Below, piece by piece: positions 36,064 through 47,366 of a DNA stretch of 64,000 bases (position 1 is the stretch's first letter; the number at the start of each line of letters is the position of its first letter). Location: contig CAJNOQ010000064.1 of NCBI GenBank assembly GCA_905250885.1, forward strand, positions 21,428-85,427, in the 5' to 3' direction. A model generated the notes under the pieces. That model searched no databases. It was given only the letters and a program-made list of their open reading frames with translations, and was not told where the DNA came from. Made by a program: the position numbers and the translations under genes. The DNA is from Didymodactylos carnosus (lineage: Eukaryota; Rotifera; Eurotatoria; Philodinida; Philodinidae).

Positions 36064-36728
36064 ATGCGTTTTGTTGCAAATTTATCGACACTATTAAATG
36101 ATATATCGAAGTTAACTGAACGATATCAACATATTATTAACAAGTTCATGTTTCAAACAATTTATATAAGTTTGAATTTGCTATTGAGTGTTTTGTTTTT
36201 AAGGAAAGATTATCGATTTGATGCTGTTGAATGTCAAAACCCATTGGAGTTTGTAGTTGATCAATGGAAGATAGTGTTTAGTACAGAAAACAGTGCAAAA
36301 TGGATACTAATCAATATTCCACCACTCTATAATCAATCTCAAATAATACCAACATTTGATGAGTACAAGCAACATGTTCTGAATAAAACATTGAACTATG
36401 CTACAGAACTGGAAGTATCAAAAGTTCACCTTGTCACGAATGATGTCATTGATTCGTCACAAATGTAAGAAATTAAATAAACGCATATTTAAAATTGATT
36501 AGGAATAGTGTCTTATTTAGATTTTCGATAGTAAATTTATTAAAACGGATTGCGCAATATTTTGCTCCACACAATATCATGTGTCTTATTGAACCACTCT
36601 CATCTCGTCCAAACTATTATTTAAGATCATACCCACAAGATCTTTTTTCTCTATTTAAAACATGCTTTTTCTTAAATTATGGTATTACAACGTTATGGAT
36701 TTATCTCATTACAACGCAATACACGTAG
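36064..36728 (+). pseudogene. HYI: Hydroxypyruvate isomerase, truncated by an inserted element
   Basis: Three exons join in phase: 36064-36143, 36204-36464 and from 36521. The protein starts MRFVANLSTLL and continues through DAVECQNPLEF, WILINIPPL, LEVSKVHLVTND and IMCLIEPLSSRPNYYLRSYP. This matches the first 60% of HYI, a TIM-barrel enzyme of the AP-endonuclease-2 fold that interconverts hydroxypyruvate and tartronate semialdehyde. The catalytic Glu of the first half is present in the IEP motif. The frame then runs into the inverted-repeat element at 36658, adds about 23 foreign residues and stops at 36726-36728. The last third of the barrel, with the remaining metal ligands, is not found immediately beyond the element, where the rejoined frame reads unrelated sequence. 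I infer a dead or truncated copy; an intact copy may exist elsewhere. Confidence 0.75.
36629..36657 (+). repeat. Short direct repeat, copy 1, at the left edge of the large element
   Basis: ATACCCACAAGATC followed by a T run and CTATTTA, directly before the large inverted-repeat element. A near-identical copy lies at 37560-37587 inside the element, also directly before TTATAA-rich repeat sequence. Confidence 0.6.
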
Positions 36729-38121
36729 CCCGTCGTGTTATAACGTGTTGCAAAGTTATTTTTCAAGAATTAATGGCGCTGTAAGTGGATAAAAATTTTC
36801 ATTGCATTACGAGTCTATAAATTTACAGCATTATAATGTGTTTCAACTTTTTATCTGGTTACAGCGCAATTAGATTTATCTACCGCCTTATAATACGTTA
36901 GATTCTAATGTATTATAACGCGTTTAAGCTTTCTACTTCAATATAATGCGTTATAATACCTTAGATGTTTTATCTAATTATAATGCCTTACATTTGGAAA
37001 AATCTTTTATAGCGTTATAACTCATTAGATAATACATATCGTATTGTAACAAGTTAATATCTAATACATCACAATGCATTATTCTTTTCTATATCATTGC
37101 AATGAGATAAGAAAAAATGGAACTCGGCGTAACACAATAGATATTAATGCGTTATAACGAGTTAGACAATATCCAAATACATGGTTTTCTGGTAAAGGAC
37201 AGATTTGCATAAAATTCGGAGACTGCCAGTCGATTCCTCTCGAAAAGTTGATCCGGGAAAAATTACTTCAACTATATCAGACATATACATTACTGACTTG
37301 AGACTTAAACATAAACTCCCTCAGCACACTTATTACCTGAGTGCTGTTACACACTCATTTACCGAATTTCTTCTAAGTAACATTCGTATATAAGAAGATA
37401 ATTAACTTTTGAGTGTGACTATCACAAGCCATTTATGGCCAAATTATGGCACAAAACCATTTCCGTTAAATTTCCATGTGATCTTTGCAAATGAAACGAA
37501 TCTAGCATCACTTTTAGATTCGATCGCTTCATTTTTCGAACAATATCTGCAGCTATATGATACCCACAGGATCTTTTTTCGTATTTATTGCATTATAATG
37601 CGTTACGCATATCGTAATACCTTGTAATGTGTTAGCTTTTCTATTGTGTTATAAAGCGATAAATTTAGAAAAAACCATGTCTTTAATGCATTGTAACACA
37701 TTAGCGTAAAAGTTTTCGTAAACAGAGTTTCCTGCGCTTTTCTGGAATGACTATGACTGACTGGGCAGTTAATGCATTGTAATGCAATAAATTTATGTCG
37801 TTGAAACGTATGAAGAACTTCTATAGCCTTATAATGAGGTAGAACATGCATAACGCGTTGCAATGCGTTACAGATTAATGCGATAGGAATTTGAATTTGA
37901 ATTTTTTAAATGCGCTGTAACCAGATAAAAAGTTGAAACACATTATAATGCTGTAAATTTATAGACTCGTAATGCAATGAAAATTTTTATCCACTTACAG
38001 CGCCATTAATTCTTGAAAAATAACTTTGCAACACGTTATAACACGACGGGCTACGTGTATTGCGTTGTAATGAGATAAATCCATAACGTTGTAATACCAT
38101 AATTTAAGAAAAGGCATGTTT
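36658..38121. mobile_element. 1.46-kb element with 211-bp near-identical terminal inverted repeats
   Basis: The left arm (36658-36868) and right arm (37911-38121) are reverse complements with a single base difference in my reading. The ends are AAACATG and CATGTTT, flanked by TA on both sides, suggesting TA target duplication as in Tc1/mariner-type insertion. Inside the arms, at about 36880-37170 and 37590-37900, are many degenerate copies of a short motif around GCGTTATAATGCGTTA. A central segment of about 400 bp (37180-37580) is unlike the rest and has only two small open frames (37205-37393 and 37409-37627) that resemble nothing I know. No transposase is seen. It is inserted in the hydroxypyruvate isomerase coding exon. 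Confidence 0.85.
37560..37587 (+). repeat. Short direct repeat, copy 2, inside the large element
   Basis: ATACCCACAGGATC, T run, then GTATTTA. It matches 36629-36657 with about three differences. Both copies immediately precede the TTATAA-rich repeat domain. Confidence 0.6.
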
Positions 38122-38878
38122 TATTAGTAGGAAGAGGAAGAATAATGTCGTCATTATATTGGTTGAGATGAGAGAGATAATTGATTATACAGGATGAAAG
38201 TTAACTAGAATAATCGCTACGATTCAATACCTGATAGAGAATAATCAATTATCTAAAATATACTCCTAAATGTGGTAGAATAATGCTCATGCTCAACTGA
38301 AAGCGCATAGATATGCAACGCTCCAGAGGCCATCTTTTGACGGAAGTTAGCAGTGCTATATCGAAGAAAACATAATAACGAAATGGCTATTTCTACTTTC
38401 GAATCTAGTAGCATATCAGTACTTGTTGCCACTTCTGATCCAACAGGGTATACAAATGAATAGTTCGCAGGCGTTATTGGGTCATGACCAAAACGAGTAC
38501 ACTCTCTGCTGGTTAAAAGATATGGTTTATGCACTTTCAAACTAAGATTTACTGTTATTGTGAAAAAGCTTTGATGTTTAAAATCTACTTGATATAAAAC
38601 ACAGCTAACGCATTCACAATGTGACACATATTTTTTTTCTCTCTCTCTCCGTCCCTCTTTCTTACTAAAAACTAAAACTCAAAAAGCTAGAAGAAAAATC
38701 AATTTCTTGGCGAATACTACATATGAAACTGGTAGCATAGCGTATCTACCTTTATATATGTAGTTCTATAAACTCTTAGCGTATATTCTAACTATAGAAG
38801 GGTGAGATATTACGCAATAGGCTTCAATCACATTTCAATTGCATGTTTTTTAAAAGGATTTTATGTTTTGCCTACGTG

Positions 38879-39294
38879 TAGAGATGTAAGCCGATCGACT
38901 GCAGTCACGACGAATGCGGAATTTTGGCGGCGAAAGGCTTGATGGGTCCAGCCGTTCGTTTTTTCCCTCTTTTGTTTCTACGGGAAGGAGTACTGGTAAC
39001 ATTTTCTTACTAGCCTCTTTGTCGTTATTCTTGTTATTGTGCGCGCCTTAGTTCTATGTGTTATTTCCTCAGTGTCGCTTGTTTTTTTTTAAAATGAGAT
39101 TAGATAATACATAATAGTTAGCTGTGAGCGTACTGAATATAATGAAATAAAACAGTATTTTTGTAATTTTCGCGTTATTTCTCGCTCTGAAGCTGGCCGA
39201 ACGCGGCGAAAAATTTGGAGTAGTACGCAGCCAGCCTCCGAAAGCTCTGAGTTTTGGCCAGCTGCCGCCGTTTTTTCATCGGTTTACATCTCTA
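38879..39294. mobile_element. 416-bp MITE with TAGAGATGTAA ends
   Basis: The left end TAGAGATGTAAGCCGAT and the right end ATCGGTTTACATCTCTA are inverted copies with one mismatch. Flanks CCTACGTG (38871-38878) and CCCACGTG (39295-39302) agree at 7 of 8 bases, giving a probable 8-bp target duplication as made by hAT-type elements. The inside has GC-rich subterminal parts (GGCGGCGAAAGG, GGCCAGCTGCCGCCG) and no open frame. It is therefore non-autonomous. Confidence 0.8.
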
Positions 39295-40137
39295 CCCACG
39301 TGTACAGTTCTTTCTTTTTCGCTCTTTGTACGGTTGTACATAGACGGTGCATTCTTCCATTATGTATTTTCTTTTTCTAATTTTTTTTTTGTTTAATATA
39401 TATAGTGATGGTTTTAATAGTTTTCTTTCGTTGTGTTAAGTTATATAGAAGCAGAATATGGAAGAAGCGCACACTACTTTTACATGACCTTGTCCATGCA
39501 ATTAATAGACCTTCATTGGGCCCATGAATTCCTACTATGGAGCATATAATTCACAGAGAGTCTAATCTTATATCAGTTTAAGATAAGATCTAGTTACAAA
39601 ATTCCCACTGAAAACTCAATCGTGCTTCCAAAAACATACTCTTACTAATGGGTAAATCGACCAACCTTACCATGTTTCAAACATTCATCTTGGAAATGTC
39701 GTTAGTCATATTTTCTAGCTCGAACTGTGTTCTATGAATACGGTGTTTATGAATTCTAATTATCGAACGGTTTTCCCGTTATGATCAAAGTACTCGAAGC
39801 TTCCTTTTCTTGTTGAATTTGTCGTGAGGCTCTTTATATACTGATAAATACCGTACTTTGTAGAGCACAGGTCGATCTACAGAATAAGACTGGCATTGTT
39901 ACCTGTGTGCACACTGTCATGCTTCTGATCTAACGTGTCTACGCTTTAATCGTTTTTTCCCGTTCATGGTATCACTTTTACCGCGTTGTTATCGCTATAT
40001 TGGATCTTTGAACTTTTGTATGACAATACGAGACTTCTGCCTTGTCTTTTCCAATGTTGTTGTATACCAGTAATATATGTATTAACTATGCGCTGCTTTT
40101 TCATTCGTGTCTTTTTAGTTGTTTCTTCACCCAATAG

Positions 40138-40593
40138 TGGGTGACCGGTCAATTGGACGCAGGTCTTTTCGTCGCGGACATTTCGTCGCAGGTCTTTTCG
40201 TCGCGGTCATTTTGTCGCGGACAACTGGTCGCACGATTTCTTTTAACATAAGTTTTTGTGAAAAGGCTCGCAGCTATAAAAGGGAACTCCGTATGTATAC
40301 ATTAGAGCGATGTACCGACATCAAACTCATTTTTCGGTGCCAGAATCGTGATTGCAAACCTTGAGCAAACAATAGAGTGAAATAGATATCTTTTATTTAA
40401 TTTCTTGATTTATGAATCAAACAGTAACAAAATAAACAAAGAAACCACTAGCCCATCGTGTTCACAATTTCACATTTGCTGCAATGCTCAAATTGTCCGC
40501 GACAAAATGACCGCGATGAAAAGATCGGCGACAAAATGACCGTGCGACTAAATGACCGCGACGAAAAGACCTGCGACGAATTGACCTAGCACC
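40138..40593. mobile_element. 456-bp foldback element with tandem GC-rich arm repeats and 9-bp duplication
   Basis: A perfect 9-bp direct repeat CCAATAGTG flanks it (40129-40137 and 40594-40602). The ends are GGTGACCGGTCAATT and AATTGACCTAGCACC. Each arm is built of about six roughly 15-bp units, such as GGTCTTTTCGTCGCG and GGTCATTTTGTCGCG on the left, and their reverse complements GACCGCGACGAAAA and GACCGCGACAAAAT on the right. The 250-bp centre is AT-rich without a gene. Nine-base duplications occur in Mutator-like insertions, but no transposase supports a family name. Confidence 0.88.
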
Positions 40594-42051
40594 CCAATAG
40601 TGTTCTTCTTCTGTAATTTGCAGTAAATTGTTTTACACACATGTTTCCACAAAATCCATTAGCTGTTCTAGGAGAAGTAAGCGAAGTTACTCGCAAAATT
40701 GAAAAACTTTTTACCATGAGGAACTCCATAGATGACGATAAAGCATATTTGTTTCGCTCTTTTTTTCTGCTAAGTTCAATTAAGTTTTCAAGTTAATTCT
40801 TCTAATTTCAGGAGCTGATTTTTAAGATTTTCTCCGGATTTTCAATTGTTTTCCTGCATCGATTTTATTTTTTCCAAAACTGAGATTATGAGTTTCAGAC
40901 ATAGAATTTCTGAATCGAGCGTCTAAATAATTGTACATTGAAAGAGTTCAGTGTATGCTTATCGAATGAATGACAAGAAGATGAGATTAGTGAACTTCAA
41001 AACCCATCGGATCAAAATCTTCTTCCTCAATCCGTATTGCAGTCGGTAATAAATAATAATACTGTTTCACCGAACAATATTTCAAAAACACCTTTTTTGA
41101 AAAAAACTATGTTTTTCAGCAAATTATTGAAGTTTTTTGTTTTGCTTGTCAAAGAAAATAAAAAAACTCTTCTGTTTTTCTGCGGATTTCGAAAAACTGG
41201 ATTTGGGTACCCTGTACTGGTTATCTGTTGGATATAAGTTTTGAGAACAAATCAGACTTTCAAAAAATAGAAAACATCATATCATTTTGTAAGAAAAATT
41301 TTATTACAATTTAAAAATATGAACATAGAGGTCTCACTTATACACTATAATTTTGTTTCATTAAAAAGATTTTTGATTTCATGCATAATCAATTCATCAT
41401 TTTACTTCCAGAGTTGATTAACGAATTGTCAACATGAATAAATAAACAGTTAGGTTCACTTACACTCTACGCAGTAGTAACGTGTAAGTCGCTACTATCT
41501 GATTGTATCATCTTACATTTTAGGTTTCACGCCTAGCACACATCAAATGTAGCTTGACGGCATTTTGATATAGCATAAAATAATGGCCAACTCGAATTCT
41601 GTAGTAGTTGTGCCTCTGAGCAATGTTTTTGAAAAGTATAAAAAGAAATCGGCATCAGCAAAACAAAAAAATTCTAGTATAGTTTATTTTAAATTTGTTT
41701 TATTAACTTCTCTTATAAGATTTTTAGAAAGTAATAAATTAGCTATTTTCTCCAATCGCTAACATAATGTTTTCGCAATTAAAACACAAAAGCAGAAATT
41801 CTTTAACTTCTGATTCGTTAGTTTATTATTTTTCTCATAATGAGAAGTTAATTTAACGCCATTTTTGAAGCTATTTTACGAGGTTAGATTATTTTGATCA
41901 TATGTAACAAGGGAATGAATTTATTTTCACTGAATCATAATTCATTTGTCATCTTTCTGAGCATGAGCTGTAAGATTTGAGACGTTACTTAAATAGTTCT
42001 CTCGCTTTTCTACTTTACAGATCATAAAAATTAGACACTGTTATTTTTCAG

Positions 42052-42432
42052 ATGGATACTTCTACAAACAACTCATGCGGTTTACCTAATAAAATGTTAA
42101 CAGGTTTAACATCTGTTAAATCAAATTTATCACAAGGTCACATTTTGGAAAAACGTGAAACAAATTATGTAAATAATCGTGATAATTTTAATTTAAATAT
42201 GGCACGTAGTGTACTGGGTATTCAGGCACCATTAAAATTAAAAACAGAACTCGAATTGGCAAAAAAAATTGGTCGTCTCCCATGTTTACCTAGTTCAAGG
42301 TTGATGCTCGATGTTTTACGTGGTACAAATGAAGATATTTCCTTTGATGATATTTTGAATAATCAACGTGAATTTTGTGAAGTGCAAGTTGATCCACATT
42401 TAGCCATGGATAAACGAGATCAATTATTTTAA
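42052..42432 (+). CDS. POMP: Proteasome maturation protein (POMP/UMP1)
   Basis: An uninterrupted frame of 126 residues, a little under the usual 140. Conserved POMP features are seen in order: a central stretch ending LNMARSVLGIQAPLKLKTEL, the motif IGRLPCLPSSRLMLDVLRGT, then EDISFDDILN and a terminal DPHLAMDKR. Known role: chaperone that joins half-proteasomes during 20S assembly and is degraded as the first substrate of the new proteasome. A T-rich CAG sits directly before the ATG, so a 5' UTR intron is likely. It lies 268 bp upstream of IFRD on the same strand; there is no evidence of a shared transcript. The N-terminal 40 residues are diverged. Identification is firm. Confidence 0.93.
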   Translation: MDTSTNNSCGLPNKMLTGLTSVKSNLSQGHILEKRETNYVNNRDNFNLNMARSVLGIQAPLKLKTELELAKKIGRLPCLPSSRLMLDVLRGTNEDISFDDILNNQREFCEVQVDPHLAMDKRDQLF

Positions 42433-42700
42433 AATAAAAGTTATACTTCGATTGATTATTCGAGATAAATAAAGAGGAGACATAGTTCAATTCTATCTTT
42501 CTTTTCTATTCTTGCTGTTGTTTTTCCTTCTTAATAAAAATGATAAAATATTATTAATTTTCTCTCAATAGATATTTTAGACCAAGAGACAAAAATTTAG
42601 GTGTTTGATACTCTATCTTTATTTTGTCTTTGTCTTTTTTGTTTTAGATTATTATGTTTGAAAATTTATCAAGATTCGATATTTAATTTAATTACACAAT

Positions 42701-45700
42701 ATGCCAAAGTTTACCCGAAAAAGTAATGTTTATATTTCTATTAAATATGGCAATCAAATTCTTGTCTGTTAAGTTGAGATGAAACTGTTCGACTTAAGAA
42801 ATATGTTAGAAATCTACATTTGCCAAAGTATTTTTTCATTGCTTAAAGTTTTTTGTTTTTTATTAAGATAAAGCCTCTCGGCCATCTCCGAAGAGCGCTG
42901 CTACAGATGATAATATGTCAATCGATGATGGTGTCAGCGTCTGCAGTAATATTTCTGATGGCACAAGTTTATATGATGAATTCGAAGGTAAACTTCTTTT
43001 TTATTTTACTACAATTACTTATTGAATTAGTTTTTAATCTTCCAGGTGCTGCTAATACCGATCCAAATGTAGATATGTCATCTGATGATTTGGAATCAAA
43101 ACTTGATACTTCTATTGTAGATATAAGAAATAAAGAGTAAGTTTACGTCAACACATTTACCTTCCACATTTCTCAAGGGTACTTTTGAACAAACTTTTAC
43201 ATCTATCAGTCTACCTGAAATCAATCTTCTTTTACTTTCGAACTTTGCTCTCTCACTTTCTGTTGCAGTTTGAAAACACGTGAAACAGCGTTACGGACAT
43301 TACAGACATTGTTCTCACAAAAATATATGTACGACATGATTCTTAGTCGGTATGTTTCATTTGCAGTACAATTTTTACATTGACTCTTTCACTATTCTTT
43401 CGTTACTGTAGGAAAGAAAATATCATCGAACAGTTATTAGCTTGTCTAAAGAAAGGGGGTGAAGTTGAAGGAAGATTAGCACCACATGTTATTTCATTAT
43501 TTATGATACAACTCGGTATTCAAGATGAAGATTTATATCAAAGATTTCATGATATTCTATTGACAATAGTTCGAGATAATACGAAACCAAGTAGTATACG
43601 CTCAAGTTGTGCTCATGCCATTGGTATTACAAATTATATTGCTGGCGATGATATACTGGTTAGTTTTATTATGTCACAATATAACAACATTAGAATAAAA
43701 ACATATTATTACTACTATATAATTGTCTTTTCTAGAATACCTATGAATTAACAAAATCACTTGAAAATATATTTTCAAAATCTTATTTAACGGAAGATGG
43801 AACAGTAGCACCAGTCTCAAATGAATTACAACAACTTCATACAGCATGTTTATCATCTTGGGGTTTATTATTGACAGCTATGCCTGACGGTCAAGCAGAT
43901 GATCTTCTCAAAACATATTTGGTAAAAATACCTGATCTAATTGAAAGCAACGATGCTGAACTGCGAAACGTTGCTGGTGAAACAATCGCTGTTATGTATG
44001 AAATAGCACGAGATATAAATAGTGTATGTCCTCTTGTATTTGATCTCTTTCATCAAACTACGCTCTCTTCTGTACACTTCTAGGTTTATACAGAACCAGA
44101 TGATTATCTGTTAGACTTGTTACAATTAAAAGCCAGTGAAAGTGCAAAATATAAAGGAAAAAAAGAAAAACGTTTACAGCGAGCTACGTTTCGTGAAATT
44201 TACAATTCATTTGAGGTAAATTGAAAAAAATAAATAGATGCTTTGTTAACAACTATTCTTTACTTTCAAGCAAGGAACGTCACCTCAATTTGAAGTTAAA
44301 TTCGGCCGAGAAACATTAGAGATTAACACTTGGATTAAACGATTACATTACAATACCTTTAGTCGTTTATTGGGCACTGGAATGAATACACATTTAAAAG
44401 TATGTGTTATGTTTGAATAAGTATTCTATTTTGATATAGTGAATTGAGTAACGTATCAGAGAACAGCACGGACCGACAATTTCTAGCACAGCCAAGAAAA
44501 GTTGAGGCCCAGGTCCGGCCCGATGCGATCAACCTTAAAAATTGTTGAGTCCAGCCCAACGACGAAAAGTTGAGGCTCGAGTTCGGTCCGACCCTTTTCA
44601 ATTGTTTACGATCTCCTGCATCCTTAATGCTGATAGCTTTTATTGATAAATTGGTATAAATATGCCTGTACCACAACTGTATCATTTATATTTACATGTT
44701 CTTTTGTTCTTACTTCTTCGTTTGTATGCACTAGATGTGCATTTCTGAGAAAAGATAAAAGCTGGCTACACGCAAGATAAAGTGGTATTAATAGACTGCT
44801 CTTTCCGTTATGCTATCTAAGAAAAGTCCTCTGCCCCATCCGACAAAGAAAACTTAAGGTCCGAGCCCAGTGTCCGACCCGATCGGTTTGCTTTCTAGCC
44901 CAGCCCGGTCCGACCAAAAGCTCGACCCGTGCTGATCTCTGTAATATATATGCGTTAGATATTCGGATTGAAATGAAAAACTTTTGAGAAAAGCAATCTG
45001 TATGCTTTTACATTTTACTTTTAGGAGAACGTATTTATACGAAACGTGTTTGGGATGGACGATCCTGAAGCAGAAGAAACTGGATCCTCTAAGGGCAATA
45101 AGTTTGAAAGAGTAAGTACGATTGACTTGACAGATACTGTCCTACACAAGAAGATAAAACTGACACTATCGATGAAAAAGGTTCTGCTTGAGTTGACGTG
45201 CTACAACAAACGCTACGAAAAATGTGTAGTATTGTAACACTTTCTTCATAAAATTCAAGATCACACAAAGCTTGGGAGATCAAATTGTGTCCATAGGTTA
45301 TTTTTCTATTGTTCTTTTCTTCATTTGCAGTAGATCCTTAGGTTTTTTTTCCAATGCAAAGATCTATAAAAAACGTTTCGAATTTTGATCCTTCTCTAAT
45401 AATGTTGATTTTCTTTATTTCGACAACTCTTCGAAACTGTTCGATCACATTCACATGTATATCTCATCTTAATTTCGTTTTGTGTAATTTTGAGTGGAGT
45501 TGCTATATATAACGATGTTGAACACCAGTCAGATTTTTAAGAAACGAAAATGAGATGACATCGTTATTTGTATCATTGTGTGTGTAAACTTACTACATCT
45601 ATGCTGCTCAGTGCTTTTTATTCGATGTCATATCGTTTTTTCTTTTCAGCAATTTTTTTTGTAGTGAAACGTTGATTGTTTCGACATTTCTTGATTCCAT

Positions 45701-47269
45701 TGTTTTGTTGTGTTATCTCTCCAGCATTGTTTGGTTTTCATTTCGAATAGCGAGGGATTAGTCCACAAAATTTTTTTGTTCTTATCCGACAAGACTATGT
45801 GAATTACTTTAAACAGATTTCAAAAATCTAATAAGTGGGATACTTTGGAAGATATTGCTTTATCCTGAACCGAAGAAATACGTAAAATTCTATAATATAA
45901 ATCAAACGAAAAAACATATAACGATACATAAGAAAAGTACAGACAATAACAATAACTGTAAAAAATAAACTGTAAAACAAACATGGTCCACCTACCAAAC
46001 AAGGTATTCTCACCATCCATGTCTTCTGTTTTTATTTTTATATTAGCAACAACAACGAATCTAGATTTCAACTTTCGAAGAGGATGATGATAATAATAAA
46101 ACAAGATGTTCAAATTCAACATCGCCAAGGAAAACGAAAGAAAACATAATGTTTTATCAATAGAGGCGCGTATTCTTCCATCAAAATTAATTCACACAAT
46201 TTATTGTATTCAATATTATCAGTTATGACCAAACAATTACTACTACAAATGCTACATATTTTCTTATTTAATTCTTATATAAATCAATTTTTTGAACATC
46301 TGATACGAACTTTTCCATGAATCGCCTTTGGAAGAGAATTGAGAAAATATCAGTTATCAATAGTAACAGACGACATTGATTATGCTCTGAATTATTCGTC
46401 ACGTAACAAAAAAAACCAAAGAAAAAATTAATCAATACATTGAATGGAACTAAAATTGAACATTTAACAGAAGATAGGATTAAAAAAGATTGGAAAAACG
46501 TATGCCCATATGACAACATATTCGAAGCAATCAACAACAAAGACAATTTATGATATAGACTTAAATAGTTCAGAAGCAGATAATTTGACTTTGAATGAAT
46601 AACCTTCGGATGATAATGATTTATCAGAGACAAATGATTAGATAGATTGCGATGTTGAACAGTTAAGATCTATTGGATGGCAATGGTATTAAGAATATCC
46701 ATTTCTTCGATAGATTTGATGTAAACGCAATAGAAAACGTTTGTGTACTATATTTGACAACATATATTCCAAAGCTAGCGAATTTTTACTTTGGTGTCAA
46801 AATTAGTGATACTACAAATTATTTACACAAACAAACAACATGTTTGGGTTGTTACACACAATAAAAATTGTTTATGAAAATACGGATAAGAATCTGGTGT
46901 TGTTTTTTATCTTAACTATTTTCTGTTAGCACCTTTAGAGAAGTGAGAACATCTTAGTTTTTTGTTCTTGACAAACGATAGTGTTTTATTTTATCTCCTA
47001 TAGAGATATTTTCATCTGAAATATACAACAAAAGATGTCAAAGCAATAAGAAAACGAACGATGAAAGAAATCTTCGTCGAACAGGATTTGATCTCTCAAC
47101 ACATTTGTCATATTGAATTTCATTACTGTAAAAGCATTCATTAAAAAAAATTTGTTTTTTTTGTATTTTTTAGCAACTGGCAAATAAAGCTGCATTTAAA
47201 TCCAGAACACAAGCACTGAAAAAAACACGTGAAAATAAACAAACTCGCACATATCATGTTGAAGATTGA
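42701..47269 (+). CDS. IFRD1: Interferon-related developmental regulator (IFRD family)
   Basis: Ten exons join in phase: 42701-42722, 42868-42987, 43046-43136, 43269-43349, 43412-43658, 43736-44023, 44084-44215, 44271-44399, 45025-45111 and 47174-47269, giving about 430 residues. The basic start MPKFTRK is followed by an acidic Ser-rich segment. A helical-repeat IFRD domain follows, with LEKLDTSI-type spacing, TALRTLQTLFSQKYMYDMI, APHVISLFMIQLG, ENIFSKSYLTEDG and LRNVAGETIAVMYEIAR. The family's C-terminal signature FREIYNSFE, FGRETLEINTWIKRLHYNTF and FIRNVFGMD precedes a basic tail AAFKSRTQALKKTR. Known role: nuclear co-regulator of transcription during differentiation and regeneration; its relatives also bind ribosomes. 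IFRD1 versus IFRD2 cannot be separated. Intron 8 contains a hAT-like element (44457-44941) and the last intron is 2.1 kb. AATAAA follows at 47361. Confidence 0.92.
44457..44941. mobile_element. 485-bp GC-rich inverted-repeat element in an IFRD intron
   Basis: The ends CAGAGAACAGCACGG and CCGTGCTGATCTCTG are inverted copies with one or two mismatches. Inside are GGCCCAGGTCCGGCCC-like and CAGCCCGGTCCGACC-like subterminal blocks. Flanks TAACGTAT and TAATATAT agree at 6 of 8 bases, a weak 8-bp duplication. CAG...CTG ends and duplication length suggest a hAT-type non-autonomous element. It lies wholly within the intron before exon 9 and does not disturb the splice sites. Confidence 0.7.
45112..47173 (+). 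other. Last IFRD intron, 2.1 kb
   Basis: AT-rich intron between the FIRNVF exon and the terminal basic exon. Several minus-strand open frames inside it (for example 46268-46633) are low-complexity hydrophobic sequence and not credible genes. No inverted-repeat element is evident. Confidence 0.5.
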
Positions 47270-47360
47270 GAACAACTAGTAATTGAAGATTTTATGATTT
47301 TTCCGTTATTATTTGTTGATCTTTTTTTCATGTATAACAAAAATTTATTTGAATAGACTC

Positions 47361-47366
47361 AATAAA
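47361..47366 (+). promoter_or_regulatory. Poly(A) signal of IFRD
   Basis: AATAAA 92 bases after the IFRD stop codon. Confidence 0.55.

Larger units (their letters stand above)
38122..42051. other. Intergenic region with two inverted-repeat elements
   Basis: From the large element to POMP. It holds the elements at 38879-39294 and 40138-40593. Two short protein-like stretches on the + strand (about 40641-40770 and 40977-41115) are described in the findings. The remainder is AT-rich non-coding. Confidence 0.5.

Noticed and set aside
38253-38627. Minus-strand open frame of 124 codons
   Set aside because: It begins with a GTG rather than ATG, has no splice context, no recognisable motif and borders the large mobile element; not enough to call a gene.
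40119-40364. + strand frame rich in Arg and Phe
   Set aside because: It is a translation of the TTTTCGTCGCGG units of the foldback arm, not a gene.
46268-46633. Minus-strand frame of 121 codons in the last IFRD intron
   Set aside because: Hydrophobic low-complexity translation of AT-rich DNA with no conserved motif; inside an intron with good splice sites.
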